Shown: positions 35,367-44,325, numbered from the stretch's first letter. The stretch: 64,000 nt of DNA from Mesorhizobium sp. 1M-11 (GCF_001303895.1 NZ_LJSD01000071.1:55439-119438); one strand, 5' to 3'. Made by a program: numbers and translations. Notes: generated by a model from the sequence alone, not told the origin.

Positions 35367-35789
35367 ATGAAACCTAGAATTAGCGTAATCACAATCGGTG
35401 TCGACGATTTAGAAGCATCCTTGACTTTCTATCGCGACGGCCTTGGGCTGCCGACAGACGGCATCATTGGCCAGGAGTTCGAGCACGGCGCGGTGGTCTT
35501 CTTCAATCTTCAGCACGGCCTCAAGTTCGCCCTGTTTTCGCGTGCGAACATCGCCCACGACGTGGGCATAGAGAAGGCAGCACCGGGTCCCACGGAATTC
35601 ACGCTTGGGCACAACGTCATCAGCGAGAGCGAAGTCGACGCGGTGATGGCTCGCGCAGCCGCCGCCGGCGCTCGCGTGATCAAGCCGGCCGGCAAGACAT
35701 TCTGGGGTGGCTATGCCGGCTATTTCCAGGATCCAGACGGCCACCTCTGGGAAGTAGTCTACAACCCGGCCTTCCTGTCTGAAGACTGA
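35367..35789 (+). CDS. VOC (glyoxalase/bleomycin-resistance) family protein
   Basis: This is a 140-residue vicinal-oxygen-chelate fold protein. The first module is ISVITIGVDDLEASLTFYRDGLGLP (about residues 4-28). The second module ends with the typical GYFQDPDGHLWEVVYNP (about 117-133). GGAGAG precedes the ATG. It is followed 36 bases later by an NmrA-like reductase gene, and both lie opposite an AraC regulator. Such pairs often handle reactive aldehydes or electrophiles. Substrate unknown. Confidence 0.92.
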   Translation: MKPRISVITIGVDDLEASLTFYRDGLGLPTDGIIGQEFEHGAVVFFNLQHGLKFALFSRANIAHDVGIEKAAPGPTEFTLGHNVISESEVDAVMARAAAAGARVIKPAGKTFWGGYAGYFQDPDGHLWEVVYNPAFLSED

Positions 35790-35825
35790 GCGACCGGCTC
35801 TGCTTACCTGACATAGGAGACAATC

Positions 35826-36704
35826 ATGACAATCCTCATCACGGGCGCGACCGGTAAGATCGCGCAGCACCTTATACCGTCGCTTCTCCAGCAAGACCAG
35901 GCCGTCCGCGCGATGGTGCATTCGCCCGAAAAGCGGGCGATGCTTGAAAGGCAGGGCGCAAAAACCGTCGTCGCCAGTTTCGACGATCCGGGGGCGCTCG
36001 ACGCTGCCTATGACGGCGTCGAGACGCTGCTCTTCCTGACGCCGCCGCACGAGAACGCCAGCACCTGGGCAAGTGCAGGAATTGCGGCGGCAAAACAGGC
36101 GGGCATCAGGCGGATCGTCAGGATCTCGGCACTTCTCGCCGGACCCGACGGCCCGTCGGACAATAACAGACAACACGGCAGGACCGACGACGAGCTTCGC
36201 GCGTGCGGCATCCCGAGCGTTATCCTGCGGCCTCACTTCTTCATGCAGAATTTGCTCGCAGACGTGCCTACCCTCAATGCCAAAGACACGCTCCATGCCG
36301 CTGCCGGCGATGCAGGGCTCGCGATGATCGACACGCGCGACATTGCCGACGTTGCTCTGTGCGCCCTGCTGAGTCCGGCCTGGGACGGCAACACCTATGA
36401 TCTGACGGGTCCGGCGTCGATTTCCTTCCATGAAATCGTTCGAGAGCTTTCGGAACTGCTCGGCCGCACGATACGCTACGTGCCGATCTCGCCGGATTCT
36501 CTCGCCCAAAGCGTCAGGGACATGGGCCTGGACGAATGGTTCGCCGAGGGTTTTCACGACTACCTCCTAGCCTATTCGCGTGGCTGGGGAGATTTTACCA
36601 CCGACGCGGTGGAGGCGATTTCCGGCAAGCCCGCCAGAAGGTTCGGGCAGTTTGCCAAGGAGGTACTCGTTCCAAAGCTATCCGAAACCGCTCAGGCGGC
36701 ATGA
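35826..36704 (+). CDS. NmrA-like NAD(P)-binding oxidoreductase
   Basis: This is a 292-residue atypical short-chain dehydrogenase. The N-terminal dinucleotide motif is ILITGATGKIAQHLIP (about residues 3-18). Next come VVASFDDPGALDAAYDGVETLLFLTPP and a FFMQNLLADVPTL substrate-side region. It resembles NAD(P)H:quinone/azo reductase-like proteins (QOR2/YtfG type). AGGAG precedes the ATG. It is cotranscribed with the VOC gene. Confidence 0.92.
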   Translation: MTILITGATGKIAQHLIPSLLQQDQAVRAMVHSPEKRAMLERQGAKTVVASFDDPGALDAAYDGVETLLFLTPPHENASTWASAGIAAAKQAGIRRIVRISALLAGPDGPSDNNRQHGRTDDELRACGIPSVILRPHFFMQNLLADVPTLNAKDTLHAAAGDAGLAMIDTRDIADVALCALLSPAWDGNTYDLTGPASISFHEIVRELSELLGRTIRYVPISPDSLAQSVRDMGLDEWFAEGFHDYLLAYSRGWGDFTTDAVEAISGKPARRFGQFAKEVLVPKLSETAQAA

Positions 36705-36846
36705 TCATCAGCCATGATGTCGAGTTGCTGCTTCCAGATGCCAGAAACCTCGCAACATGGGGAAGAAATTGGTGGCTTTTTCAGCTCTCGCTATGGAAAG
36801 CAGATGAGGCCGCCGCACACCTTTGGAACCGGAAGTTCTTCGGGCG

Positions 36847-36878
36847 ATATACGAGGATCCATTTGGGCCCTCGTATAT
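36847..36878. repeat. Perfect 10-bp hairpin in a gene-poor gap
   Basis: ATATACGAGG (36847-36856) is repeated in inverted form at 36869-36878 around a 12-base loop. The 413-base stretch from 36705 to 37117 has no convincing gene. A weak 95-codon frame from 36701 overlaps the preceding stop but has no recognizable domain. The hairpin lacks a T run, so it is not an obvious terminator. It may be part of a small mobile or repeat element. Confidence 0.45.
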
Positions 36879-37117
36879 GCTGGATTCGCGCAGTCGCAAA
36901 GGCATCCCAAACGGCCGAAACGGGGCGCATAATTGATGGCGCCATGCGATCAGTCGCACCAAGGATCAGCGCAGACAAGCGGGAATGATGCTGCGAAGGG
37001 CGGGAGCGTGTCGGTGTCGAAAGGAGACGGAACTGCAGGTCGCTACACGGAACGATTTGACGATATTTTTCGTAAACTGACCTGCGACGTGTGTGAAATC
37101 CTGCAGAGGGCAGCTTG

Positions 37118-37342
37118 ATGACTGATGTGAAACCATTTGAGAAACGGCACAAGGATGGCAGCTTGTGGGTGGTAGGTCAGACCTTCAATGGACAACCGAC
37201 CGGTTACTGGGAGTGGTTTCGGCGAGACGGTTCGAAGCTCAGATCCGGCTATTTTGAGCACGGTGTACAAGTTGGAGAGTGGACGACGTATGATGCTGCC
37301 GGGCGTGTCTACAAAGTGACGACATTGAAACAGATGCCGTGA
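37118..37342 (+). CDS. Small MORN-repeat-like protein (YwqK type)
   Basis: This is a 74-residue protein with MORN-like repeat spacing: KDGSLWVVGQTFNGQPTGYW (about residues 9-28), RDGSKLRSGYFEHGVQVGEW (about 33-52), and a final TYDAAGRVYKV. Related short proteins are annotated as YwqK-family antitoxins, but no partner toxin is next to it, so a toxin-antitoxin role is not supported here. GAGG precedes the ATG by eight bases. A degraded partial copy of its middle occurs at 38906-38957, beyond the ArsR-SRPBCC pair. Confidence 0.75.
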   Translation: MTDVKPFEKRHKDGSLWVVGQTFNGQPTGYWEWFRRDGSKLRSGYFEHGVQVGEWTTYDAAGRVYKVTTLKQMP

Positions 37343-37442
37343 CGATTCGAGGGGCGGCGCTTATGCGCCGCATTTTCCGCAGTCGTCGAAGCTCTGAGTT
37401 GAGCCCGCGGGCATCATCGGGTTGTTTGTCGGCTGGGGCTAC

Positions 37443-37464
37443 ATTGACAAAAAAATCTGTCAAT
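37443..37464. promoter_or_regulatory. Inverted-repeat operator candidate of the ArsR-type regulator
   Basis: ATTGACA (37443-37449) and TGTCAAT (37458-37464) form perfect 7-bp arms around eight bases. The left arm includes a TTGACA -35-like hexamer, just ahead of the ArsR-type gene. This is a typical position for autorepression. Confidence 0.55.
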
Positions 37465-37477
37465 GCGAAAAAGGCGC

Positions 37478-38068
37478 ATGTTTGAGCTCGAGGTCATTGA
37501 CGCGCCCGCCGCAGCAGCAGTTGCGCTGGACCCGATCAAAACTCGATTGCTGGCTGAGCTTTCAGAGCCTTCGTCTGCCGCCTCGCTCGCCGAGCGGGTG
37601 GGTCTTACGCGCCAGAAGGTGAACTATCACCTTCGGGTATTGGAGCATCACAAGCTGATAGAGGCTGTCGAGGAACGGAGATGGGGCGGTCTCACCGAAC
37701 GGCTGATGGTCGCCACGGCCTCGTCCTATGTCGTTTCGCCTGCAGCGCTGGGTCCGATCGGCGCCGATCCGGCCCGCAACGACGACCGCCTTTCAGCCAG
37801 CTATCTCATAGCGCTCGCGGCCCGCGTCGTGCGCGAAGTCGGCGAGCTGTGGCGCTGCGTCCGGCAAACGGACAAGGGGCTTGCCACGCTGTCGATCGAC
37901 ACCGTCATTCGCTTCCGCTCGCCCGCCGATCGCGCCACCTTCACAGTCGATCTCACCAATACTGTCTCGGCACTCGCAGCGCGCTATCACGACGCAAGCG
38001 CGCCCGGCGGTCGACCCCACCGGCTCGTCGTTGCCTCCTATCCCGCGCCGCCCGACGCCAAACCCTGA
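37478..38068 (+). CDS. ArsR-type helix-turn-helix regulator
   Basis: This is a ~196-residue regulator. The winged helix-turn-helix lies near residues 25-80 (SAASLAERVGLTRQKVNYHL, then RVLEHHKLIEAVEERRWGGLTERL). The C-terminal half is a longer non-metal domain, and no cysteine metal site is visible. The ATG at 37463 lies inside the inverted repeat, so the ATG at 37478 is preferred. It ends 13 bases before the SRPBCC gene. ArsR plus AHSA1/SRPBCC pairs are a common two-gene arrangement. Confidence 0.88.
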   Translation: MFELEVIDAPAAAAVALDPIKTRLLAELSEPSSAASLAERVGLTRQKVNYHLRVLEHHKLIEAVEERRWGGLTERLMVATASSYVVSPAALGPIGADPARNDDRLSASYLIALAARVVREVGELWRCVRQTDKGLATLSIDTVIRFRSPADRATFTVDLTNTVSALAARYHDASAPGGRPHRLVVASYPAPPDAKP

Positions 38069-38081
38069 AAGGATAACCCTC

Positions 38082-38885
38082 ATGCCCATCAAGAAGGACG
38101 AAACCGGCAAGCGCTGGGTCGAGATGGAGCTGATCGTGCCCGGCACGCCCGAGTTGGTGTGGCAGGCGATCGCAACTGGTCCTGGCTACACCGCCTGGTT
38201 CACGCCGACCATGATCGACGAGCGCGTCGGCGGAACGATTCGTTTCGACATCGGCGAGAACGGAGAATCCAAAGGCGAGGTGACGGCTTGGGAGCCGCCC
38301 TTCCGGTTCGGCTATGTCGAACGCGACTGGGCCGAGGGCGCGCCACCTCTCGCGACGGAAATCACAGTGACCGCCAGATCGGGTGACCGCTGCATCGTTC
38401 GCATGGTCCATTCACTGTTCGCCTCGACTGACGATTGGGACGACCAGATGGAAGGGTTCGAGGGCGGCTGGACCGGCTTCTTCGAGGTTCTCCGCCTTTA
38501 TCTCTCACATTTCGCCGGCATGGAGGCGGCCGTGGCCTTCGCTACGACGCGTGTCGAAGCGCCTCATCTCGATGTCTGGAAGCAATTGATCCAGGTGCTC
38601 GGCCTCGCCGCTGCCAATGCCGGCGAGGAAAGGACGACTCCGCAAACGCCGGAGCAATTGTCCGGCACCGTCGAGCGCGTGGAGCAGGGTGAGAGGCAAC
38701 GCTACGTTCTGCTCCTTCTGAACCAGCCCGCACCCGGCATCGCGCAGATCGGGACCTACGGCGTCGGCGACGCCACCATCGCCAGCATGACCTTCTATCT
38801 CTACGGCGATGACGCCAAGCAACGCGCAGCGGCGGGCGAACCAAAATGGCGCGACTGGCTTGGCGAAACGTTCAAGCGGGTTTAG
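38082..38885 (+). CDS. SRPBCC/AHSA1-domain protein
   Basis: This is a 267-residue START-like ligand-binding fold protein. The first ~150 residues are an AHSA1 domain: ELIVPGTPELVWQAIATGPG, then WFTPTMIDERVGGTIRFDIG, and later GWTGFFEVLRLYLSHFAG. The last ~100 residues repeat part of a similar fold. AAAGGA lies nine bases before the ATG. It forms a two-gene unit with the ArsR regulator. The bound molecule is unknown. Confidence 0.88.
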   Translation: MPIKKDETGKRWVEMELIVPGTPELVWQAIATGPGYTAWFTPTMIDERVGGTIRFDIGENGESKGEVTAWEPPFRFGYVERDWAEGAPPLATEITVTARSGDRCIVRMVHSLFASTDDWDDQMEGFEGGWTGFFEVLRLYLSHFAGMEAAVAFATTRVEAPHLDVWKQLIQVLGLAAANAGEERTTPQTPEQLSGTVERVEQGERQRYVLLLLNQPAPGIAQIGTYGVGDATIASMTFYLYGDDAKQRAAAGEPKWRDWLGETFKRV

Positions 38886-38905
38886 GCACCGAAGCTATTG
38901 AAAAT

Positions 38906-38957
38906 GTTTCGGCGGGACGGTTCGAAGCTCAGACCCGGCTATTTTGAGTAAGTTGGA
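38906..38957 (+). repeat. Degraded partial copy of the MORN-like gene
   Basis: This 52-base segment matches 37216-37278 (shared core GACGGTTCGAAGCTCAGA, then CCGGCTATTTTGAG), with a few substitutions and a short deletion. The two copies flank the ArsR-SRPBCC pair in the same orientation. The rest of the 38886-39159 gap shows no gene. Confidence 0.8.
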
Positions 38958-39159
38958 AATTCGACCGGACAGGCAGGATGCTCGCGGCCGGACATGCCGA
39001 CCAGGCATCTCAGTGGCGAAATCAGGACCGTATGCGATATGACCGCACAGGATTTCGTGCACCAACTTACCGGCTGAATGGCCGTTTTGTTCAAGACTGC
39101 CCTCATCACCACGACCATCATCACGCCATCATATCGATAAACGAAAAAAGAGGTGTTTC

Positions 39160-39513
39160 ATGGGTGCCAAGGGCAACGACCGGCAGATCGACAACATCGA
39201 GTTCAATGTCACGGATATTGCGCGTTCGAGGGAATTCTACGGAAAGGCGTTCGGCTGGACCTTCACCGACTACGGGCCAACCTACTGCGAGTTCACCGAT
39301 GGGCGCCTGACAGGTGGCCTCACCACTAGCGGATCCGTCACGCCCGGAGGGCCGCTAGTCATTCTTTATGCCGATGATCTTCCAGAAATTCAAAAGCGCC
39401 TGGAAGAAGTCGGAGCCAGGATCGTAAAACAGGTTTTCTCGTTTCCCGGCGGACAAAGGTTCCATTTCGAAGATCCGGACGGCTATGAACTTGCCGTGTG
39501 GTCGGCTGCGTAG
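39160..39513 (+). CDS. VOC (glyoxalase-like) family protein
   Basis: This is a 117-residue single-unit VOC protein of the PhnB/YdcE-like type. The first module is QIDNIEFNVTDIARSREFYGKAFGW (about residues 6-30). The second module ends GGQRFHFEDPDGYELAVWS (about 98-116). GAGGT lies before the ATG. It is followed by a broken DoxX gene, a frequent neighbour for such proteins. Function unassigned. Confidence 0.92.
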   Translation: MGAKGNDRQIDNIEFNVTDIARSREFYGKAFGWTFTDYGPTYCEFTDGRLTGGLTTSGSVTPGGPLVILYADDLPEIQKRLEEVGARIVKQVFSFPGGQRFHFEDPDGYELAVWSAA

Positions 39514-39518
39514 CGCTG

Positions 39519-39898
39519 TCAAACAATGGCGGACTTGGTTACGACCTCGGCTTTATCTTCCTTGGCGGCGTGTTCGTCTGGGCCGGGACCGAACACTTTT
39601 CGAACTTCAAAACTGTTGCCGCTCAGTTATCTGAGCGGCAATTCCCAATGCCGACCCTGCGCCTTGCTCTCGGTTCCGCTCTGGAAATTGCGGCGGGGCT
39701 TGCTACTGGCCGCAGGAATAGGCCGGCCTTTCGCCGCGGCGGCTCTCATTGTCTTCACTCTCGCAGCGAACGTAATGGTTCTCGACTACCGACTATATCA
39801 GGGACCGGAGCGGCGAGGCATGAGCTCTGCCTTTATAATCAACGTTGCCGTTATTGGGTGGACTACTGATTGCAGCGACAGGCAAGACACCTGTGTAA
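39519..39898 (+). pseudogene. DoxX-family membrane protein, frameshifted
   Basis: The first frame encodes LGGVFVWAGTEHFSNFKTVA and the second helix start (LRLALGSALEIAAG). A shift near 39700 moves to LLLAAGIGRPFAAAALIVFTLAAN and YRLYQGPERRGMSSAFIINVAVIG. A second shift near 39858 leads to LLIAATGKTPV and a TAA at 39898. Rejoined, it is an ordinary ~125-residue DoxX-like protein with four helices. With two lesions it is probably dead. Confidence 0.8.
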
Positions 39899-40006
39899 GG
39901 GAAAATGGCCCACCTCGGGAGCACTCCGACCGCAGCAGTTGAACGCGCCACGGCCTGGCAAGATTTCGTACAGCTCCCGAACATAGAGGAGCGGGAGTAA
40001 CTTGTA

Positions 40007-40807
40007 ATGAAGCTGATGTGCTTGAATGGGTGGGGCGGCAAGCTTCATGAAGCGCTTGTTGCCTATATCGCCTTCGAGGCTCCGGAAGTCTTGTGTCTGC
40101 AGGAGGTCGTGCACACCCCGAAAACCGATCAAGACTGGCTGACCTATCGGGACGGCGACCACGTCCTTCCTCAGCGGGCCAACTTCTTTCGCGATGTCTC
40201 AGTGGCCTTGCCGAATCATATCGCTATTTTCTGCCCGGCGGCACAGGGCGTGCTGTGGGATGGTGACAAGTCCATTCCTTCGCAATGGGGCCTAGCGACC
40301 TTCATTCACAAGACGCTTCCTATCATCGGCCAAGCTCAAGCCTTTGTTCACAAGGGCTTCTCAGTTAACGGGTTTGGCGAGCACCCCAGATCGCGGAGTG
40401 CACATGGGATTCGTCTCTACGACTTTGACCGGCAAAGGTCCTTGAGTATCACGCATATGCATGGTTTGCGCGATTTGAGGGGGAAGATGGACACGCCGGA
40501 ACGTGCAGACCAGGCTCGTCGTCTGATCCGATTGTCAGATCAGGTGTCCGAGCCAGGTGATCTCAGGATCATCTGTGGCGATTTCAACGTTGAGCCGGAT
40601 AGTGCGACCCTGGCTTTTCTCGCGGATCGCGGTTTCACCGAGCTTGTGACCACGAGAGGTTTTGCTGGCACGAGGAACTCGCTGTACATGAAACCCGGCC
40701 GATTTGCAGATTACATGTTGGTCAATCGCGAAGAGACTGTCGAGCACTTCGAAGTGGTCTATCGCCCGGAAGTGTCAGACCACTGCCCGCTAATCCTCTT
40801 GCTCTAA
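40007..40807 (+). CDS. Endonuclease/exonuclease/phosphatase family protein
   Basis: This is a 266-residue EEP-fold protein. The N-terminal MKLMCLNGWGG, the glutamate in LCLQEVVH (about residue 33), ITHMHGLRD (about 146), the DFNVEPDS motif (about 191) and the C-terminal SDHCPLILLL (about 257) outline the metal-dependent phosphodiesterase site. No signal peptide is seen, so it is probably cytoplasmic. It could act on nucleic acid or a phosphodiester metabolite. GGAG precedes the ATG. Neighbours are pseudogenes and give no help with its role. Confidence 0.9.
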   Translation: MKLMCLNGWGGKLHEALVAYIAFEAPEVLCLQEVVHTPKTDQDWLTYRDGDHVLPQRANFFRDVSVALPNHIAIFCPAAQGVLWDGDKSIPSQWGLATFIHKTLPIIGQAQAFVHKGFSVNGFGEHPRSRSAHGIRLYDFDRQRSLSITHMHGLRDLRGKMDTPERADQARRLIRLSDQVSEPGDLRIICGDFNVEPDSATLAFLADRGFTELVTTRGFAGTRNSLYMKPGRFADYMLVNREETVEHFEVVYRPEVSDHCPLILLL

Positions 40808-40978
40808 TCGGAGCGAGATCGGCAGATTTTGGCGTGGATCGCGCGCGATCGTCCGATCAGCGCCAACGTCGATGTAGTGGAGCCGGAGCCCACCGCCAGG
40901 AGGCCAGCCAAACATACCGAAAGAAAAACGAGATGCACGGCGTCGATGCCGAACCGCTAACATCCAAGCCCGCGCCTC

Positions 40979-41179
40979 GATGAATTCGACGAGGCGATAG
41001 CGCTCGCCAACGGCACGGCGTACAGCTTGTCCGCCTGCGTCTGTACTCGGGATCTGGCAACGGCTCACAGGGCAATATCGCGCATCCACAGCGGTAAGGT
41101 GGAGGTCAATGCGAACCCGTTCCATATCCCGCCCTCCCGCAGGGGTCGTAAACGTCGGGGCTTACGCGAAGCCAGCTAG
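40979..41179 (+). pseudogene. C-terminal remnant of an aldehyde dehydrogenase
   Basis: A 66-codon open stretch encodes FDEAIALANGTAYSLSACVCTRD, then LATAHRAISRIHSGKVEVNANP, matching the C-terminal region of aldehyde dehydrogenases. No start, no cofactor domain and no catalytic residues remain upstream, and the last ~18 residues diverge. It is a decayed fragment. The flanks 40808-40978 and 41180-41449 contain nothing else I can name. Confidence 0.75.
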
Positions 41180-41449
41180 TCTAGGGCATCGTGCCAGATC
41201 GTCCCCCGTTTGAGACGCCTTGCTGGACGGAAGACTGAGCGCGGTTGTTTGCCGTGGGCACGGTTCACGCAGAGGGGTTGCCGAGAAGCGCTATGATATC
41301 CTAGCCTTGAGTCAGCGGGCGTCGCCGCGAGATCCGAGGCTATCCGAGCCACTGATTGCGTGCAGGTGCTCGGTATGGCCAAACGTGGCGACCAGTGTCG
41401 GCTGTGCAGAAGCGCAAAGCCGGTCGTTGCAGAAAGCAAAGGAGCGCTG

Positions 41450-41797
41450 GTGTCCCAAGCAGAACAACTTCTCAAGCACCTTTATGATCGCTTCAATGCC
41501 CGCGACATGGACGCTGTACTTGCCACCATGCATCCAGATGTCGTTTGGGCGAATGGACTCGAAGGTGGGTATGTTCATGGACACAACGGTGTGCGCGAGT
41601 ATTGGACCAAACAGTGGGCTGCGATGGATTCGCGCGCCGACCCTCTCGGCTTTTCGATCAAGGTCGATCGTTCAGCCGAAGTACTGGTGCACCTAACGGC
41701 GCGCGACCATGAGGGGAAGGTTCTCTTCGACACGAATGCCATCCATGTGTTTCGACTGCATAACGGTCTGATCAGCCGATTTGACATCCTCCAGTAG
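41450..41797 (+). CDS. NTF2-like/SnoaL-fold protein (ketosteroid-isomerase type)
   Basis: This is a ~115-residue NTF2-like protein. AEQLLKHLYDRFNARDMDAVLATMHPDVVWAN (about residues 4-35) is a standard SnoaL start, followed by HGHNGVREYWTKQW and a final HVFRLHNGLISRFDI strand. The GTG at 41450 has AAAGGAG upstream at the right distance. An ATG at 41360 would add 30 unrelated residues. Whether it is an enzyme or a binding protein is unknown. Confidence 0.8.
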   Translation: MSQAEQLLKHLYDRFNARDMDAVLATMHPDVVWANGLEGGYVHGHNGVREYWTKQWAAMDSRADPLGFSIKVDRSAEVLVHLTARDHEGKVLFDTNAIHVFRLHNGLISRFDILQ

Positions 41798-42434
41798 GTC
41801 TGAGGATCGCCTGAAGGCAAGGAAACGCGCGACTTCTCCATCGTCCCAAGCTTCGTTCCCTGCTTCACACCCACGAAGAGCCCTGAGTCCAATGGGCATG
41901 CCCTAGGCGTCGTGAAGACTTTCACGCGCAACTACTTGCGCGTAACCCCCTTGCCAGACACACCTTCCGTGCTACGAACCGCGCCGGGTTGTCGGGCAGG
42001 ACCTCCCGCCGATATCCTCTCCACGGAGTGACCCGCTGTCCTTCGTAACTTGTTCAGATCGCATTCGGGCAGTGAGAACGGTACTCCGCCTAGCGCCTCG
42101 CTGCACTCATCCATGCCCGTGTAGGAATGCGGATGTGAGCAGCAGATTGGAGTGACTCCCCCGATCGACAGCAAGCGGTCTCGGGTGCCCCGATCCAGCA
42201 TCGGCACGTAACCCACAAAACATTTCCGGCGGACGTCTTTGTGGTCAGCGCACGCTGACCGATGCCAACGACCGGCCGAAAGACCGATGCCCGATAGGTT
42301 CGTTTCGATTTTCTTGCCAATCGCTGAGAGGCAAGTGCGCACCGCACGTCTTGCATATCTGACATGCCTAACAGAACTCTCAAGGATATCGTGTGCTCTC
42401 TCCTGGGAGTGCAAAGACCGCGATGTTATTCAGT
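41798..42434. other. Gene-poor interval
   Basis: No convincing gene was found in these 637 bases. A 160-codon frame on the minus strand has no domain pattern and unusual composition. The only structure I see is a perfect 8-bp inverted repeat, GGTCAGCG-CA-CGCTGACC, at 42243-42260. Confidence 0.5.
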
Positions 42435-42851
42435 TCATCCATCCAGTGCGAGAATGAGCCAAGGCACGCCGAAGCGGTCTGTTACTTGCCCAAAGAGCTT
42501 GGCCCAATCGACTTCGCCGAGCGGCGACGTCGTATTCCCTCCCAGCGAAAGGCTGTCGAAGATGCGTTTGGCCTCATCGGCATCGTTGAGGTGAAGTGAG
42601 ATGCTGAAGCCAATCATAGGGACGAACTGCTCTTCGTTCAGATCGTTGCCGCGCAGCACATTTTGACCAAATTTGATTTCGGCGAAACGGACGTACTCCG
42701 GTGGAGCAGGCACCGAGCCGGGCGGCAACTTTCTATCTTCATTGCCGCCAAAAGTGTTTATCACGGTGACTTCGCCGCCGAACAGCTCAGCATAGAATTG
42801 GAAGGCTTCGCGACACCGCCCTGGGAAAGTAAGTTGTGGTGCGAGGTTCAT
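42435..42851 (-). CDS. PhnB/VOC-family protein (DUF3861-like 3-demethylubiquinone methyltransferase-like fold)
   Basis: This is a ~138-residue VOC protein of the PhnB type. It has LTFPGRCREAFQFYAELFGGEV (about residues 7-28), then PEYVRFAEIKFGQNVLRGND, DADEAKRIFDSLSLGG and DWAKLFGQVTDRFGVPWLI. The family is widespread and functionally vague. The ATG at 42851 is preceded by GGAG at six bases, which favours it over an ATG four codons upstream. The name methyltransferase is historical and no methyltransferase fold is present. Confidence 0.88.
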   Translation of the reverse strand: MNLAPQLTFPGRCREAFQFYAELFGGEVTVINTFGGNEDRKLPPGSVPAPPEYVRFAEIKFGQNVLRGNDLNEEQFVPMIGFSISLHLNDADEAKRIFDSLSLGGNTTSPLGEVDWAKLFGQVTDRFGVPWLILALDG

Positions 42852-42917
42852 ACAAATCTCCATTCATTGGTGTGGGTGCTGACGGTCGATCGATGCGTCG
42901 ATGAATGCGCAAACACG

Positions 42918-43132
42918 CTAGCATTGGAATGTGTGATGGATCGTACCGCTCGGCGCTGTTTCCGCCTTGACTGAGTCGCCGGTCTCCAGGTAGCGCAAAT
43001 CGTCCCACAGACGGATTCCGCGCGCAAGCAGGATCGGTCGAGCGCGACATGAAGACGGTCGACAAGTCCGTTTTTGAGGAAGTCGCGACCCAGACGGGCC
43101 CCTTCGACGAGGAACAGAAACGCGCTCGGCAT
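42918..43132 (-). pseudogene. RibD-C/dihydrofolate-reductase-like reductase, 3' remnant with frameshift
   Basis: The minus strand encodes VEGARLGRDFLKNGLVDRLHVAL, the usual end region of the deaminase-reductase/DHFR-like family. After a frame change near 43045 it continues as ILLARGIRLWDDLRYLETGD and ends at a TAG (42918). The N-terminal ~120 residues are absent. It is a decayed fragment next to the VOC gene. On the opposite strand, 43140-43270 holds a short frame of unclear origin. 43231-43476 has no gene I can support. Confidence 0.75.
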
Positions 43133-43476
43133 CCTATCGCTCGCGCCAGGGCGGCATGTTCGCCTTTCGGGCGAGCTGGCCGACAAGCGCCGGCAGTTCG
43201 GCGAGATCGAGAAGGCGCTCGCCGAAAACAAAGACTTGGCTGGATTGCCTGGACAGCGGGCCGCCTGACCGACGTCCGGCCGGCGAACCCGCGCCGAACG
43301 CGGTTCTTTCGAAGGGAGCGCAGCTGCGAGTGCTCCCCGCCACTGATCCGGCGAGAGGAAAAAGCGCCCACGCAGCGGAGGGCTGCTCTTGGTGTAGGGG
43401 CGAGCGCCGGCAGGACTCTGGCAAGGATAACCTTGATTACGAAATCCGCCGCGACGTAGTGCGTTGGCTCGGAAAA

Positions 43477-44325
43477 TCAGTGTGAAGCCCGTTGACTAAG
43501 CCAGATGCTTCCCAACACCACTCCGATGCCAGTGATCTGCAGCAAGGTCAATTTCTCTCCGAGAAATGCCCAGCCGAGCATTACCGCTGTCACTGGACTG
43601 AGAAAGAGTAGCGACGATGCCACAGAAGGGTTTAGGCGACCGATCCCCCTGAACCACAGCACATAAGTCAACGCTGCACCCACAAGGCCAAGCCACATCA
43701 ATCCTATCAGGTTGCTCGCCGTGGGGATGGGGATCGAGTGATCGACAAACAGGACGACCGGTACCAGAAGCAGGCCGCCCGCCGTTAACTGCCATGCCGT
43801 CAGTGCAAGCGGCTTTACCGAAGGCTGCCATTTACGCGTCAGGGTCACGCCCAGCGCCATCGAGCCGGCTCCGGCTAGACCCGCCGCAACGCCGATCAGG
43901 TCGAGCGCTGCGCTTGGCGTCAAGACCAGCAAGGCGACGCCTCCCATGCCGACCAAGGCTGCAATGACGGCAACCGGTCTCAGCCGAGCGCCCAAAAGCC
44001 ATGACGCTAAGAATACCACAATCAGGGGTTGGGCCGCGAGCACTGTACCCGCAACGCCCCCGGGTAGCCTGTAGGCAGCCACGAACAGCATAGTGAGAAA
44101 AAGAGAGATGTTGAGGGCGCCAAGCACGAAGGCGCGCAGCCACCATGTGCCGGCCGGTAATTGACGCACGATCACCAACAGCAGAAGCCCTGCCGGGAGT
44201 GCGCGCAGCATCGCAACCGTCGATGGCGAGAAGTCGGGGAGCATTTCTGTGGTGACGAGATAGGTGCTGCCCCAGACGATCGGCGCAATGGCTGTCAGCG
44301 CCAGGTCAGACGGTTTGGTAGTCAT
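43477..44325 (-). CDS. EamA/DMT-superfamily transporter
   Basis: This is a 282-residue membrane protein with ten predicted helices in two EamA repeats. It opens with AIAPIVWGSTYLVTTEMLPDFSP, and the second repeat contains LMWLGLVGAALTYVLWFRGIG, then ASSLLFLSPVTAVMLGWAFLGE. Members export amino acids, nucleosides or drugs. It overlaps the nitroreductase stop by four bases, so the two genes are coupled. A divergent LysR gene lies upstream of the pair. Confidence 0.92.
   Translation of the reverse strand: MTTKPSDLALTAIAPIVWGSTYLVTTEMLPDFSPSTVAMLRALPAGLLLLVIVRQLPAGTWWLRAFVLGALNISLFLTMLFVAAYRLPGGVAGTVLAAQPLIVVFLASWLLGARLRPVAVIAALVGMGGVALLVLTPSAALDLIGVAAGLAGAGSMALGVTLTRKWQPSVKPLALTAWQLTAGGLLLVPVVLFVDHSIPIPTASNLIGLMWLGLVGAALTYVLWFRGIGRLNPSVASSLLFLSPVTAVMLGWAFLGEKLTLLQITGIGVVLGSIWLSQRASH

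Noticed and set aside
35409..36557. 382-codon antisense frame over the VOC and NmrA genes
   Set aside because: The opposite strand encodes two clear protein families with ribosome sites. This frame has none.
36701..36988. 95-codon frame overlapping the NmrA stop (ATGA)
   Set aside because: The overlap looked like coupling, but the product has no domain pattern and includes a perfect hairpin, so I did not call it.
41932..42414. 160-codon minus-strand frame in the gene-poor interval
   Set aside because: Cysteine/histidine-rich random-looking composition, no ribosome site, no family pattern.
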